DNA of 64,000 nucleotides from Paenibacillus mendelii (GCF_024498075.1 NZ_JANHOF010000004.1:1-64000), one strand, 5' to 3'. Positions 17,811 to 27,624 are shown, numbered from the stretch's first letter. The notes: a model not told the origin generated them from the sequence alone. Program-made: numbers and translations.

Positions 17811-18330
17811 ATAATTGAGGATTAAAGCAAGGCGGTGAGGTTCATCAAGTCTAGCTAATGCGCTACGGACCTCTTCTATACTTTCGCGACTACAGCTACG
17901 TCAACAGGTTTCAATTCATCATTCAACCCATCTATTATCACAAAAGTAGTGTGAATGATAAACTAGATGAAAAGACTTGCTACTAATATTAAAAATCGTT
18001 TAATAAAAACAAAGTTCAATCTCTCACCTGCATTCTCTCATTTTTTATCCATAATCCTCCCTAAATATTATCACACTTGGGCGCATGAAACATTCCACGC
18101 AGACGTCCCATTACCCTCCTTAAAATTGGAGTCAATTCGCTAAATCCATCCGATATCCTTTAATTCCTATGACGCTTGAGTGGTTGAGCTAACCTCCCTG
18201 TTAGTTGAGCGACCATGAGTGATTAGACTGCCTTATTACTAAACAACTGCTGGCTCTAACGGCTATATTCAATTTCGTTTGTGCTACCGTTAACGCATAC
18301 AGTTAGTTGAGAAAATAAGCTGCCGCGGTT

Positions 18331-18439
18331 AAGGAGGTATGTTGTTGTCACAAGTCGGCTAAGGACGCAAGTTCTTGTCCATTCATTTTGACAAGAACTT
18401 GCGTCCTTAAATAAAAAAAGTCGAAACTATGCGGCTTTT
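18331..18439 (+). repeat. Three-part palindromic element E1
   Basis: Two direct units 30 bp apart (AAGGAGGTATGTTGTTGTC at 18331, AAGGACGCAAGTTCTTGTC at 18361; 15 of 19 identical). The second unit is the left arm of a perfect 20-bp stem (18360-18379 with 18390-18409, 10-nt loop). An A7 run and a second small hairpin (AAAAGTCG...CGGCTTTT) follow; read on the minus strand this is hairpin plus T7, an intrinsic terminator. The same layout occurs at 54067 and 57751. Confidence 0.7.
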
Positions 18440-18508
18440 AAGGAAGTATGTTCACTCGACAATCGACGTCTCACAATAATCAATCGTAATCGTACGTAAG
18501 TTGTCATT

Positions 18509-18544
18509 CCTTGTACTGGAACGCCTCCTTGTACTGAAACGGCG
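18509..18544. repeat. Two 18-bp tandem units
   Basis: CCTTGTACTGGAACGCCT is followed directly by CCTTGTACTGAAACGGCG. On the minus strand they lie in a coding relic that repeats a VPVQG-like phrase (YTLELSPG upstream). The surrounding 18440-18795 holds no intact gene. Confidence 0.5.
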
Positions 18545-18626
18545 TTGCATTTACCAGGTGATAGCTCGAGCGTGTATCCTGCGCGCTTTGACGGTTACTG
18601 CCTTGGTATCCCTTCTTATAAAATAG

Positions 18627-18652
18627 AAGAGCCGCCCATTGGACGACTCTTG
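18627..18652 (-). terminator. Hairpin downstream of the polysaccharide lyase
   Basis: On the minus strand AAGAGTCGTCC-aatg-GGCGGCTCTT is followed by CTATTTTAT, about 145 bp after the lyase stop codon. Confidence 0.55.
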
Positions 18653-18795
18653 TGGCTATGGTAGCGATGCTATTTCAGCATCGATTGCTAATACTTGAGC
18701 TTGGAAATCAGTACGTTCTTTCTTCATGTCGGCAACATTAGACAACCAATCTATCCGGTAGCCTCGTTTTAGTTGAAGTTGAAATGTCAGTCCCG

Positions 18796-21700
18796 TTAGC
18801 GTAATTCGTACGTTAACGGAATCGTAAACGAAGCGCCTTTCGCAATGTCGTAGACGAACCCTTTACTCCGGTCCGTCTTATCTTGCATGCCGCGAATCAG
18901 GGTTATGTCGCCGATGCCGATCGCATAGCGGCGACCTCCTCCCGTTTTCACGATGCTCTTGATTTCGTACGAGGCGTTGCGCACTCCGTCCGTTTCCAAA
19001 TGAATGAATTTCCCGACCAATTGTTCGGGTTTCACGCCGTGATTCAGCTTCATTTCTACGATGATCTCGTTCTGCGACGACAGCTCCCCCGTGAAGCTCT
19101 CGACTGTACCGTGAACTGATGGCAGCTTAGCCTGCATCGGTCCCCGGTCCGGCTTCAGTCGGGATGCATCGTGCATATACATATACACCGGCTTGCCGTC
19201 CCGATAAGATACCATCCCGAAGCTTCCTTGGAACTCGAACTTGTCGTCGACGTCGTATAAAGCTTCTTCATTTAAAGCGCTGACGATGTAGTCGATCCGA
19301 CCGTCACGCAGCGTCACTTTGACCGCCTTCGCTTCTAGTGGGGTAACCGCCTCGCCGTTAGACATTACGGACACTTCTTGAATGTCCGCAATAAATCGTT
19401 CATTCTCGTACGGCTCGAGCACGGATGTAAAGTTGCTTTCCAAATTGGACCCGCTCCGATGCGCCAGCATATAGCGCAGCGTCTTCGGATTGCCCGGCTT
19501 GTTTTGCGGAGGCACCCCGTCGGCCAGTGCTACATCGTCGGTTTCTCCGAGCATCGTGAGGCGCATATGAATGTCCCGATCGACCGAATGTACGTTCCAC
19601 GTATCTTTTATGCTCCAATCAACGCTGAAGGCTGCGGTCGGATCGGGATCGCGCTCCACCCTTCCCAAATAGTTGAAGCCGCTGAGAAGCCCGTTCTTGT
19701 TGTAGTCGGGATCTTTAAGCGGAACGTCTGCCCCCGCGTAAGAGCCCCCACTTTGCGGTATCATCTCCACACCTTCCGCCGTCGCGGTGCCTTCCGCCCC
19801 GTGGAAGCTGAACACGTGGTCGCTCCCCCCCTTGATCCGAAAAAAGTCTACGGCGTACGAATTCGTTTCATCCGCTTTGATCAGAGCGGTCGTCCGACGA
19901 TACAGCTCCGTCTGCGGATACACGTTCGGTGCTTCGATATCAAGGAGCTTGACGGTTTCCGTATCGTCGATATGGCGGGGAATTGCCGCCACTTGGTGTT
20001 TCTGCGACTGCCGGTCCACGACTACTGTGTTATGGCTCGTCGTTGCGCTGGTCCAGTTCATTCGTTCCGGATCGGTACCCGTCACTTCCGGATAGCCCAA
20101 ATCGGGCGACAGGTCGACGTCGAACGCATGCAGACCGATGTTCAGCGTATCGAGATGACCGTGGCCAGAATTGCGGCCATAATACGACCACAAGCCGCGC
20201 TGGCTGTCCTGATCGCTGTCCCGGAGCGCCGAAAACCCGAATCCTGTTTCGTGCGTGCTGCCCAACCGGAACGTCCCTTTTGTCCGGATCACTTCCTCTA
20301 TATCTCTGATGATCTTTTCGGGATCGGCCGAGAAAATGCTGCCGTGCATGCCCGTCGTCTTATTTCCGTTCCGCTTATAGGCGAGCTGGGCCAGGACGGG
20401 ATCTTCCGTTTTTTCGAAGCCGATCAAATCGCTCGCTAAGCTGCCAATCAGTCCAGGATTGCCCGTTTTACCTGTATCGCCGATCGTCGGCGAATAGTTG
20501 TCCAGCATTATGATCGGATAATACGCCTGGAACATTTTCAAATACTTCAGATTATTGTACAAATCATACTCCGGGTATCGCTCGTAACCGTCGACTACAT
20601 CGGCGACGATCTGGAAATTGTTGAGCCAGCCCATGTTATAGCCTGGCGATGCTTCGTTGCCCCAGCCGTCCCGGTCAATGTCGTTATAGAACACGGGGTC
20701 GAAATTGCCCCCCGTCAAAATATATTTTCGTCCGAAAGGCGCATTTGGGTCGGGCTGCTTGATCAGCTCACCGGGCTTGAATACGAAATCGAGCCATTCC
20801 TTGCTCGTTCCTTCCTCGTCGAGCACCACGGCGGCGAGCGCCAGTGCGCTTTGGTGCTGCCCGATGTTGCCCCGGATTTGAGAGTTTTGCACACCCGGGT
20901 AAATATAGCGCAAAATGTTGTCTTCGATGTTATTGTGGATATCGTCTGGCGTGTTTTTTGATTTCCCCAACTTATACTGCTCCGCTTTCGAGCTAAGAAA
21001 CGAAAGGAGCTCGGTATCTTGATCGATCACAGGGTAAAACGCGTCGTAAGCGTATGTGAACGACTTGACGATGCCCGTTTCCCATATGTCGTGTACAATT
21101 TTGCCTTGTGCGGAATGAACGTTGGGGTCTCCGTTGTCGAAGCCCAAATCCCAATGATGGACCGAAATGTCCATATCTGGGTACAAATCGGCGATCCGAT
21201 CGAGCAGGATCAGCCCTTTATGGGCATATTTGGGATCACCCGTATACAAATACGCGTCGCGCAAGGCGTCCAAGCCGCGTGTAATATAACCGTGGTTGGC
21301 GTTACCGCCGCCGGTCACCCAATGAGCCCAATGGTTGTAATACGCAATGAACGTCCAGACGTCGCCGTCCGCGTCCTCCCATCCCCAGCCGTCATCAACG
21401 CCCCAATTTTCGCCCCGCTCGGGGTACAACTCATTTTTTAAAAATTGCGAGCCATTTTTTTTTGCCAGCTCCGGATCGAATTCGCCGTTCTCGTTGAGAC
21501 CGCTCTGGTAATACGACTTGAAATCGTTGGTTGGGTATAGCTCGCCCGTTACGGGGCTTTTCAGCTTCCACGGATGATTGATCGGATCGATGATCCACGG
21601 GTAGTTGCCATACTTGTTGATTTCGGCCCCATCCGGACCCGGGCTGCCCTTCACCCGCTGCTTGTAACGCGTCAGCACTCCTAAACTGCGGGGAAGAGCC

Positions 21701-21993
21701 TGCGACGTCGGAAAATGCCATAAAAATTCGTCATCCAAGTCGATGAAAAATTGTGCGTTATTGACGGCGTTGTCACGTATCGATTTCGCCCAGTCGTATT
21801 TTTCGATATTACTGCGCGCATTCGTCACCTTTTCCGTCGTGTAATACGTCGACTTCGATTTCCCTAAGCTCATGCTCCGCACTTGATCCGAATCTCCTTC
21901 CCCAGCCAGCGCCTTCGGCGCCGGTAGTCCGGATGCCGCGAATAGCAGCACGGACAGCTGGACGATAACCAATCGGGACATTAAAGGCTTCAT
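18796..21993 (-). CDS. Secreted heparinase II/III-like polysaccharide lyase
   Basis: 1065 aa; AAGGAGGAAATT precedes the ATG. Signal peptide (RLVIVQLSVLLFAASGL, cleavage near KALAG). The N-terminal half is an (alpha/alpha) toroid: TFIAYYNHWAHWV, GLDALRDAYLYTGDPKYA, then a histidine-rich patch (NVHSAQGKIVHDIWETGI) and RGNIGQHQSALALAAVVLDE. A beta-sandwich follows, with YYGRNSGHGHLDTLNIGLHA at about residue 620, the heparinase II/III signature that carries a catalytic histidine, and TSHNTVVVDRQSQK. This architecture belongs to lyases that cleave uronic-acid polysaccharides such as alginate, heparin-like or microbial exopolysaccharides; the exact PL family and substrate need a profile search. Codon use is GC-rich relative to its neighbours. 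It has no transport or regulatory partner nearby. Confidence 0.85.
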   Translation of the reverse strand: MKPLMSRLVIVQLSVLLFAASGLPAPKALAGEGDSDQVRSMSLGKSKSTYYTTEKVTNARSNIEKYDWAKSIRDNAVNNAQFFIDLDDEFLWHFPTSQALPRSLGVLTRYKQRVKGSPGPDGAEINKYGNYPWIIDPINHPWKLKSPVTGELYPTNDFKSYYQSGLNENGEFDPELAKKNGSQFLKNELYPERGENWGVDDGWGWEDADGDVWTFIAYYNHWAHWVTGGGNANHGYITRGLDALRDAYLYTGDPKYAHKGLILLDRIADLYPDMDISVHHWDLGFDNGDPNVHSAQGKIVHDIWETGIVKSFTYAYDAFYPVIDQDTELLSFLSSKAEQYKLGKSKNTPDDIHNNIEDNILRYIYPGVQNSQIRGNIGQHQSALALAAVVLDEEGTSKEWLDFVFKPGELIKQPDPNAPFGRKYILTGGNFDPVFYNDIDRDGWGNEASPGYNMGWLNNFQIVADVVDGYERYPEYDLYNNLKYLKMFQAYYPIIMLDNYSPTIGDTGKTGNPGLIGSLASDLIGFEKTEDPVLAQLAYKRNGNKTTGMHGSIFSADPEKIIRDIEEVIRTKGTFRLGSTHETGFGFSALRDSDQDSQRGLWSYYGRNSGHGHLDTLNIGLHAFDVDLSPDLGYPEVTGTDPERMNWTSATTSHNTVVVDRQSQKHQVAAIPRHIDDTETVKLLDIEAPNVYPQTELYRRTTALIKADETNSYAVDFFRIKGGSDHVFSFHGAEGTATAEGVEMIPQSGGSYAGADVPLKDPDYNKNGLLSGFNYLGRVERDPDPTAAFSVDWSIKDTWNVHSVDRDIHMRLTMLGETDDVALADGVPPQNKPGNPKTLRYMLAHRSGSNLESNFTSVLEPYENERFIADIQEVSVMSNGEAVTPLEAKAVKVTLRDGRIDYIVSALNEEALYDVDDKFEFQGSFGMVSYRDGKPVYMYMHDASRLKPDRGPMQAKLPSVHGTVESFTGELSSQNEIIVEMKLNHGVKPEQLVGKFIHLETDGVRNASYEIKSIVKTGGGRRYAIGIGDITLIRGMQDKTDRSKGFVYDIAKGASFTIPLTYELR

Positions 21994-22253
21994 AATTTCC
22001 TCCTTTTCATTTAAAATACGTTTAAATAACTTGTTACATACCTGTTACTTTTATATTGTAACAGAGATAAAACTGCCCAACAATGCTACATTCGTCTCAA
22101 AAAAAGACACCTTGTCGAAAGCACGGAAACTGTCATTTCATTGCATTGATACTATTTCGCGTTCCTTCAGAACCATACTTTTTGATTTGTCATTGTATTA
22201 TTATCTCTTTTCATTAGGCTATGTTAAATCTTAATGTTGATTTTCGACCAAAG

Positions 22254-22314
22254 AAAAACCGCCCTCTGTAAGGGCGGTTAATTGAATGCTATCGTGTCCG
22301 TTAGTTTAACGATA
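22254..22314 (-). terminator. Terminator with partial dispersed-repeat tail (copy H)
   Basis: AACCGCCCT...AGGGCGGTT followed on the minus strand by TTTTTCTTT closes the DUF1579 gene. The flank TTGAATGCTATCGTGTCCGT plus TAGTTTAACG looks like the right half of the dispersed repeat family. Confidence 0.65.
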
Positions 22315-22401
22315 CGAGCCGGGAACTTCAGATCCTTTCTTGTTTGTGGTTTGTTCCGCTATTGATCCCCAAGAGTTTATAAGTTTTTTTGGGATTTTCA
22401 G

Positions 22402-22878
22402 CTAAACGACTTTCGTCAACTTGATATCCATCCAAGGTACCCAACTGTCGCCGTCGCCTGACAGCTCCCAACTGCCAGTTAAGGTGTTGCTGTCATCGCT
22501 AAACATTCCCGTGAAGCGCTCCGATTTTCCTGCAATGGTCCAGGCGGCATCGAGTAGATTCGCTTGGTACGTACCGACGCTGCCTCGGTTGTCATAAGAG
22601 TGCGTGAAGTACGTCTGGCTAGAAGTATCATAGCCTATGATCTCGATGGTCTTAACCTCTTCCTCTCCCATATAGCCATCCACGTGGTGAATAAGGAAAA
22701 ACCCGCCAGGTAGCCATTCGTAGATATCAATTGCCTTCAACTTGGCAGCCGGCCCGGACGGACTCGCCTTAATCAGTCCTTCCGTACTCCATTTGCCAAT
22801 GAATACATTCAAGCGAGTGAGCGCACGATCTGGCTTGGGTGGTCCGTGTGGAGCAAGAGAATTATCTTTCTTTGTCAC
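22402..22878 (-). CDS. DUF1579 family protein
   Basis: 158 aa from GTG 22878, with AAGGAGG nine bases upstream. The lipocalin-like pattern LNVFIGKWSTEG, YEWLPGGFFLIHHVDG, IEIIGYDTSSQTYFTHSYD and LTGSWELSGDG matches DUF1579, a family of cytoplasmic proteins of unknown function. Its length is normal. It is monocistronic, with its own terminator at 22254-22281. Confidence 0.8.
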   Translation of the reverse strand: MTKKDNSLAPHGPPKPDRALTRLNVFIGKWSTEGLIKASPSGPAAKLKAIDIYEWLPGGFFLIHHVDGYMGEEEVKTIEIIGYDTSSQTYFTHSYDNRGSVGTYQANLLDAAWTIAGKSERFTGMFSDDSNTLTGSWELSGDGDSWVPWMDIKLTKVV

Positions 22879-23165
22879 TAATAGGTTCCTCCTTCATAGT
22901 CAGGGCGGTTGCCACCCTGTATGGATGAATTTTATAATACTTTTATTCTACCATGTTACAGATGATGTGGTTTCTTATCGATTGCTATTTCGGAAGTTGA
23001 AGAAACTTTGTTTAGTTATATTATACTGCCCGAGGGAGTTCAGGAAGATAAATAATTCCTTCTAAGTTTGGTGTTCGTTTCCGTTACAGTAAACAGGCAT
23101 GAAAATTCTCAATGGCTTACTTTTTTATTATTTAATAAACGGCGACTTCTTTTACGTACAGTTAT

Positions 23166-24152
23166 TTAAAATATAGTATCCGGCACATAGTAGATTTTCT
23201 GTGTATTTTTCTTGTTCTTGGGATCCGTCACAATAGTAAAATATACTTTCCCATTCTTTGTCTGAACTCCCTCGATTTCATGCTTTCCTACATTCGTAAT
23301 TTTCACCAGGGTTTTGTACGCGCCCGAGCTGGTCATCATGGCGATCTGAGGGGTTTGGCCTTCGGCGCCCCCCGAGGTGTAAATTTTTGTATTTCCCAGC
23401 ATATCTGCACCCTGAAAAGATCCATTCGGTCTAATAATACGGCTGCCGGATTGCGAGAAACTCGCTACGCTCGCTTTTACCGCGACGGCACTGTCCATTC
23501 GAACCTGCTTTTTGCTGTCCAAAAGCTTGTTCAAGGCCGCTGTGCTGTATATGGACCAGGTAACGGTCTTTTCCTTTGTTTGTACTCGGAAAAACGTATA
23601 TTTGCTGTTACCACCGCCGTCTACCCTATAGGTGGTGCCTAATCTTTTGCCAGTCTTATTAGCGTAATTCATATAGGTGAACCGATCAAGCTTCGTATAA
23701 TCGACCTTCGAGCCGGCTTTATATTGAAGTCTTGCCACCTGGAGCGACCAGTATTGGGCTGTTGAAGGATCTGCTTTAGAACTGAAGTAGAAATAATTTT
23801 CACCTTTGTACGTGTACATATCAAGCGTTTGGCAATGGCCGGTATTGGTGACGGTCATTTGATCTACGTACTTGGCGTCTTTCCCGTTAATGCGCAATCT
23901 GGAAAGATAGCATGTACCCTTTGACCGCTGTGTAACATAGATATACTTGTCTGCGATATATGCTTTTTGTACTGCCACATTGTGCTTGAGCCCTTTTAAG
24001 TTATACGCAAGCTTTGCTGATGCGTTCACGGTTTTGCCAGGTGATGCTGCCGACGCAGGCAGGACTGGCGTGATGAATAAAAGAATGGCGAGAACAACCG
24101 ATGTGAAAATTTTCAAGTTCCTTTCGCGAAGAGCTAAACGCTCCTGAAACAT
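23166..24152 (-). CDS. Secreted helveticin J-like protein
   Basis: 328 aa from the ATG at 24152, chosen because AAAGGAGGTATTATA precedes it. Signal peptide KIFTSVVLAILLFITPVL with cleavage at ASA-A. The mature part shows the helveticin J layout: repeated beta strands VAVQKAYIADKYIYVTQ, NTGHCQTLDMYTYKGENYFYF, QVARLQYKAG, LDRFTYMNYANKTG, and near the end GKHEIEGVQTKNGKVYFTI. Helveticin J is a large heat-labile (class III) bacteriocin of Lactobacillus, and family members may be bacteriolysins or carbohydrate-binding propeller proteins. No immunity gene is adjacent. The assignment comes from remembered pattern similarity. Confidence 0.6.
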   Translation of the reverse strand: MFQERLALRERNLKIFTSVVLAILLFITPVLPASAASPGKTVNASAKLAYNLKGLKHNVAVQKAYIADKYIYVTQRSKGTCYLSRLRINGKDAKYVDQMTVTNTGHCQTLDMYTYKGENYFYFSSKADPSTAQYWSLQVARLQYKAGSKVDYTKLDRFTYMNYANKTGKRLGTTYRVDGGGNSKYTFFRVQTKEKTVTWSIYSTAALNKLLDSKKQVRMDSAVAVKASVASFSQSGSRIIRPNGSFQGADMLGNTKIYTSGGAEGQTPQIAMMTSSGAYKTLVKITNVGKHEIEGVQTKNGKVYFTIVTDPKNKKNTQKIYYVPDTIF

Positions 24153-24423
24153 TATAATACCTCCTTTGTACAATGACTCATCGGGGTGATCTGTAGTGGG
24201 AAAATGGCTGATTACAGCTGAACACAATCCTCCTTACTCTTTACGCATAATCAGCGCTTACCTTGGTGTATTGGACAAAATGAGTATTGAAACTATGTAT
24301 TACCCATTTTCGGAATAAATGAACCACCAATCCGTAATAAGCTGGGCTCGCTATCCGCCAATCTTTAATAAAAGCGGAGTTAATACGGCCATGATGACTA
24401 CTCCTGCTGCTTGATAATCAATG

Positions 24424-24540
24424 GACCTCTGTCAAGAAAGTGGACGCGAAATAAGGTTGCTCACACGATGCTTTTGTAATACTCAGCTACAAACCGGTCT
24501 GGGGTTAAATAGCCCAGTGTTGGTTGTAACACAGCTCGAA
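24424..24540 (-). mobile_element. IS3-family OrfB, C-terminal scrap with element end
   Basis: The minus strand reads RAVLQPTLGYLTPDRFVAEY to a stop, the typical last residues of an IS3/IS150-type transposase. The presumed terminal repeat TGTCAAGAAAGTGGAC follows. The rest of the element is missing; a larger piece of a similar transposase lies at 56607-57100. Confidence 0.6.
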
Positions 24541-24673
24541 ATACCTCTTGTTGTGCCTGGGAATTTAACCAAATTATGGTGCAAGAAATAAACTCCTTCT
24601 TCAATTACTGTGCCAGATCTTCGGCTATCCTCTATGAAAAACTAGCCGCCGTGCATCGCAAACCAGAACCCTT

Positions 24674-25126
24674 TCAAACATGTTTTTTTAATGTTGCCGG
24701 TGGTGTCAGTTTCGCTTGTACTCCCCCTTGAATTGTGAGCTTATCATATGGAAGTCGGTGACTTGCCCGTATTGGGCGATACGGAAAATAACTCATCTCA
24801 ACAGGTGAGACGGATTTTGGTTTCGGTTCTCCCATCGTTTTCTCTGACACACCGACCTGACTTTCATCCGAGCAGTCCCGTCGGTATCTCCCCTCCTCCA
24901 ACTTCATGTCGATAAAATCAACTACCTGCTGCAGAGCGGCGATTTGGCTGACGATATTTTTCCGGTGTCTCCTTAAGTGTTCCACCAGTTCGGGATAATC
25001 CGCGGGATCAGCATCGGTGGAGACCGCCAAAAAAAGCTGCATATCCTCCAGCGGCATCCCTGTTTTTTCAGGCAAGATATCAGCCGGAGTGAAACAAGTT
25101 CATGCGGAAGCAAATAGAGGCTAAGC
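24674..25126 (-). pseudogene. MerR-family regulator, C-terminal part only
   Basis: A frame of 133 codons from 25075, open a little further upstream (CFTPADILPEKTGMPLEDMQ). It has the MerR effector helix MPLEDMQLFLAVS and the coiled segment HRKNIVSQIAALQQVVDFID. The DNA-binding wing-HTH that should precede it is gone. The tail (SVSPVEMSYFPYRPIRAS) is unlike MerR and probably reads into foreign sequence. Confidence 0.6.
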
Positions 25127-25251
25127 ATTTGACGAGCCGACTTGCCATTCCCAATCCTTACGTGAGGAACTCTGGAAAGGACCGATCCAACCCATTATGG
25201 ACACATCCTTGTACCACACGCAGGTCAGTCGACAGGTGATCACGAATTTTC

Positions 25252-25452
25252 ATACGAATAGCTCAAAACCTTCTCGGTTATTTTCAAATTGAGATTGGCT
25301 TCCCGAGCTTGACGCCGTGGTAGTCTTGTGCTCGAGCCACATGTTTGAATTTCGCGATGTCTATACCGACAATTAAGGTAGAAGAAGTGATTAGATTAAT
25401 TCGTTCATTTTGAGTAGAATGCATGTTGTAATCTCCTTGGTTTGTTTTTGGG
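25252..25452 (-). mobile_element. IS110-family transposase, N-terminal fragment
   Basis: ATG 25424 begins NERINLITSSTLIVGIDIAK, closely matching 1-141, including the upstream CCAAGGAG site. After KLGKPIS a one-base frameshift leads to FENNREGFELF, then homology ends at about 25252. Only the first ~60 residues of the transposase remain. Confidence 0.7.
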
Positions 25453-25594
25453 TCTGAAAGCCCCGCGCAGTTGGCTGTCGTTGTAGCTTCGCCACCATAC
25501 GTCTCCCAGCCAATAATTCTGCCTCTGCCCAGCTTAACCTCCTTGGAGAATAAGAGCAGGTTTGCGATTTTCTAGCAGGCTTACAATCCGCTAT

Positions 25595-25821
25595 ATACGT
25601 TGCGGCTGTTGGAGAGCGGCGGCCATGAAGGGGTGAGCGCTATGAGCATTGAGCCGGATTAGGAGAAGAAGCTGAAGGGAAAGCAGTTTCGCAAGTTGAT
25701 GTTTACGGCCGACATGTGGGAGTGGCGGGAAGACACAGTCACTTCGGATACGAAAGGCCGGAAAAAAATCGCTACGATGAAGATTGCTCATTACTTCCAG
25801 ATTGCTCATAATCCTTAAATT
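25595..25821 (+). other. Unassigned coding relic
   Basis: One plus-strand frame reads LLESGGHEGVSAMSIEPD, a stop, then EKKLKGKQFRKLMFTADMWE and onward to IAHYFQIAHNP. The codon pattern looks coding, but a stop interrupts it and no family is recognisable. Confidence 0.3.
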
Positions 25822-25914
25822 ATTTCATAAAACAAATTATTAGGTGTTGCCGATTTTAGTTTAAATTATGTACAAATATGTCGTAATAAGCGAAGGTTTT
25901 GTTCATATATTAGG

Positions 25915-25943
25915 TTTACGGATTTTTTTTATTTTGATATAAT
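25915..25943 (+). promoter_or_regulatory. Sigma-A-type promoter of the CehA/McbA gene
   Basis: TTTACG (25915-25920), 17-bp AT-rich spacer, TATAAT (25938-25943); the start codon lies 58 bp downstream. Confidence 0.65.
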
Positions 25944-26001
25944 TTACTAACTAATTTAATTTTATCAACTCTGAGCGATAACCAAGGAGGATCGATTAAT
26001 C

Positions 26002-27498
26002 ATGGAGGCAAATGAACTGAATTTAGCACACTCCCATTTCTTTCGTGTGGAGGAAGAAAGCGATTGGCTTATTTTCAATGTAGATTGTGGTTCGAGTCTC
26101 CCGGCATATCGCATATTCCATGTGCGTGATCCACTTGGCAGATTGCGTTATCAACACTTGGATATCAGTAGCCCGCGTACAGTGACCATTCATCGAGATC
26201 CGTTCAAGACAAACTTTAATGGTGTAGGCGGAGCGATACCTGCCGGTGAATGGCGGATTGACTTCGGCAGCAAACCGACTACGTTCAAACTGCATTATGA
26301 GTATGGCAATGGAGCTCTTTCTTATAAATATAGACCCAGTATCCCCGATCCGGCGCGCGATATCTGGGCAACCGAATTCGACAGATCCGGCCGTTTCATG
26401 CTGAATCTCTACGATTGGGAGTCAAGTCGGGAAGAAGGCAGCCGTTGGTACAAGGGCGACTGTCATTTGCACACCATGTTATCGGATGGGAGTTTACCAC
26501 CGTCTGAACTCAATCGGCAAGCACAGACAGCTGGCCTCGACTTCATTGTGGCAACGGATCATTTTATTGTTCCGACATCCTGGCCCCAAGCCGATTTATT
26601 GGTCATACCTGGCATTGAAGTGACAGCCAGCTGCGGGCATTGGAATGCGCTTGGTCCGCGGACATGGATAGACTGGAACGGAAATTTGGCTGACGGCGGA
26701 ATGACAACCGAACAAGGAATGAATCGGGTCATCCGCGATGCGTCCGATTCCGGCGCAGTATGCTCCATCAACCATCCTTTAGATCCGTCCTTTGAGTGGA
26801 CCTTGCATGATACTGATCTCAGCCGGATCGACGCTGTTGAGATCGTTAACTCACCAGAGAACAGAATCAGCAAGGAGGCCAACGATCAAACGCTTGTGCT
26901 TTGGAACACAATGTGGAATGAAGGACTGCGGAAGACAGGAATCGGAGGTTCCGATTTCCATTTAAACCTGGCCCCACACGAAGGAGGCAAGGAATACTGT
27001 GTTGGTAGTCCAACGACTTGCGTATTTGCATCACGCTTATCAGCCCATGAAATTCTTGATGGCATCCGTGCAGGACGCGTTTGTGTCACAATTGGGCCCG
27101 AGCTTGAGCCCACGATTCAAGTTGACGATACCGTGTACTTGCCCGGCACCGATTTGACAGAAGCTATCAAAGCCTCTGCCGATGGCATTGTTCGCTGTCA
27201 TTTGAGCATCAGTGGAATGAATGCAGGCCAATTGCATTGGATCGAGAATGGCGAACGGGTACAAACGGTTGAAATTGGTGATGGCGGTGGCACATTCATG
27301 GCGACATTCGATTGGAAGAATCGCGACTACGTTTGGGCACGTGCGGAAGTTCGCTCCGTCGATGGAGAGTTGCTGGGATTTACAAACCCTGTTTCCTGCG
27401 GTTCCAAAACAACGGATGTTAAGACATGGGGCCAGGCGATGGTCAAAGCCGGTTTAAAGCAGGGCCCCCTGCAGCCTCCTGGAGGGGCTGGTTGGTAG
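26002..27498 (+). CDS. CehA/McbA family PHP metallohydrolase
   Basis: 498 aa; AAGGAGGATCG precedes the ATG. Residues 1-145 form a beta-rich N-terminal domain. The PHP domain follows, with GDCHLHTMLSDGS (His154, His156 by position), VATDHFIV (185-190), VCSINHPLD and IGGSDFHLN as metal-binding motifs, and a C-terminal beta-sandwich. CehA/McbA proteins are metal-dependent phosphoesterase-like hydrolases; CehA itself cleaves carbaryl. There is no signal peptide. The C-terminal 25 residues (KQGPLQPPGGAGW) look atypical, and a broken duplicate of the preceding strand lies just downstream at 27538. Confidence 0.85.
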   Translation: MEANELNLAHSHFFRVEEESDWLIFNVDCGSSLPAYRIFHVRDPLGRLRYQHLDISSPRTVTIHRDPFKTNFNGVGGAIPAGEWRIDFGSKPTTFKLHYEYGNGALSYKYRPSIPDPARDIWATEFDRSGRFMLNLYDWESSREEGSRWYKGDCHLHTMLSDGSLPPSELNRQAQTAGLDFIVATDHFIVPTSWPQADLLVIPGIEVTASCGHWNALGPRTWIDWNGNLADGGMTTEQGMNRVIRDASDSGAVCSINHPLDPSFEWTLHDTDLSRIDAVEIVNSPENRISKEANDQTLVLWNTMWNEGLRKTGIGGSDFHLNLAPHEGGKEYCVGSPTTCVFASRLSAHEILDGIRAGRVCVTIGPELEPTIQVDDTVYLPGTDLTEAIKASADGIVRCHLSISGMNAGQLHWIENGERVQTVEIGDGGGTFMATFDWKNRDYVWARAEVRSVDGELLGFTNPVSCGSKTTDVKTWGQAMVKAGLKQGPLQPPGGAGW

Positions 27499-27537
27499 AA
27501 TAGGACAGAGAGTATTGCTGAGGGCACATCATAAGAG

Positions 27538-27606
27538 ATGTCGCTTGACTGGAAAGGTACGAATTACGCTCGGGCAAGAGCGGAAATTCGTTCCGCCGAC
27601 ATATAG
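27538..27606 (+). pseudogene. Tail fragment of a CehA/McbA paralogue
   Basis: It reads MSLDWKGTNYARARAEIRSA then a stop, matching FDWKNRDYVWARAEVRSVDG of the upstream gene at about 65% identity by eye. It is a scrap of a second copy, suggesting a tandem duplication followed by deletion. Confidence 0.5.
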
Positions 27607-27624
27607 CCCTTCTCCAACTGTAAA

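Noticed and set aside
19378..20439. A 353-codon open frame on the plus strand inside the polysaccharide lyase gene
   Set aside because: It is antisense to a well-conserved lyase coding region, has no convincing ribosome-binding site, and its arginine/valine-rich composition is typical of a GC-rich antisense shadow.
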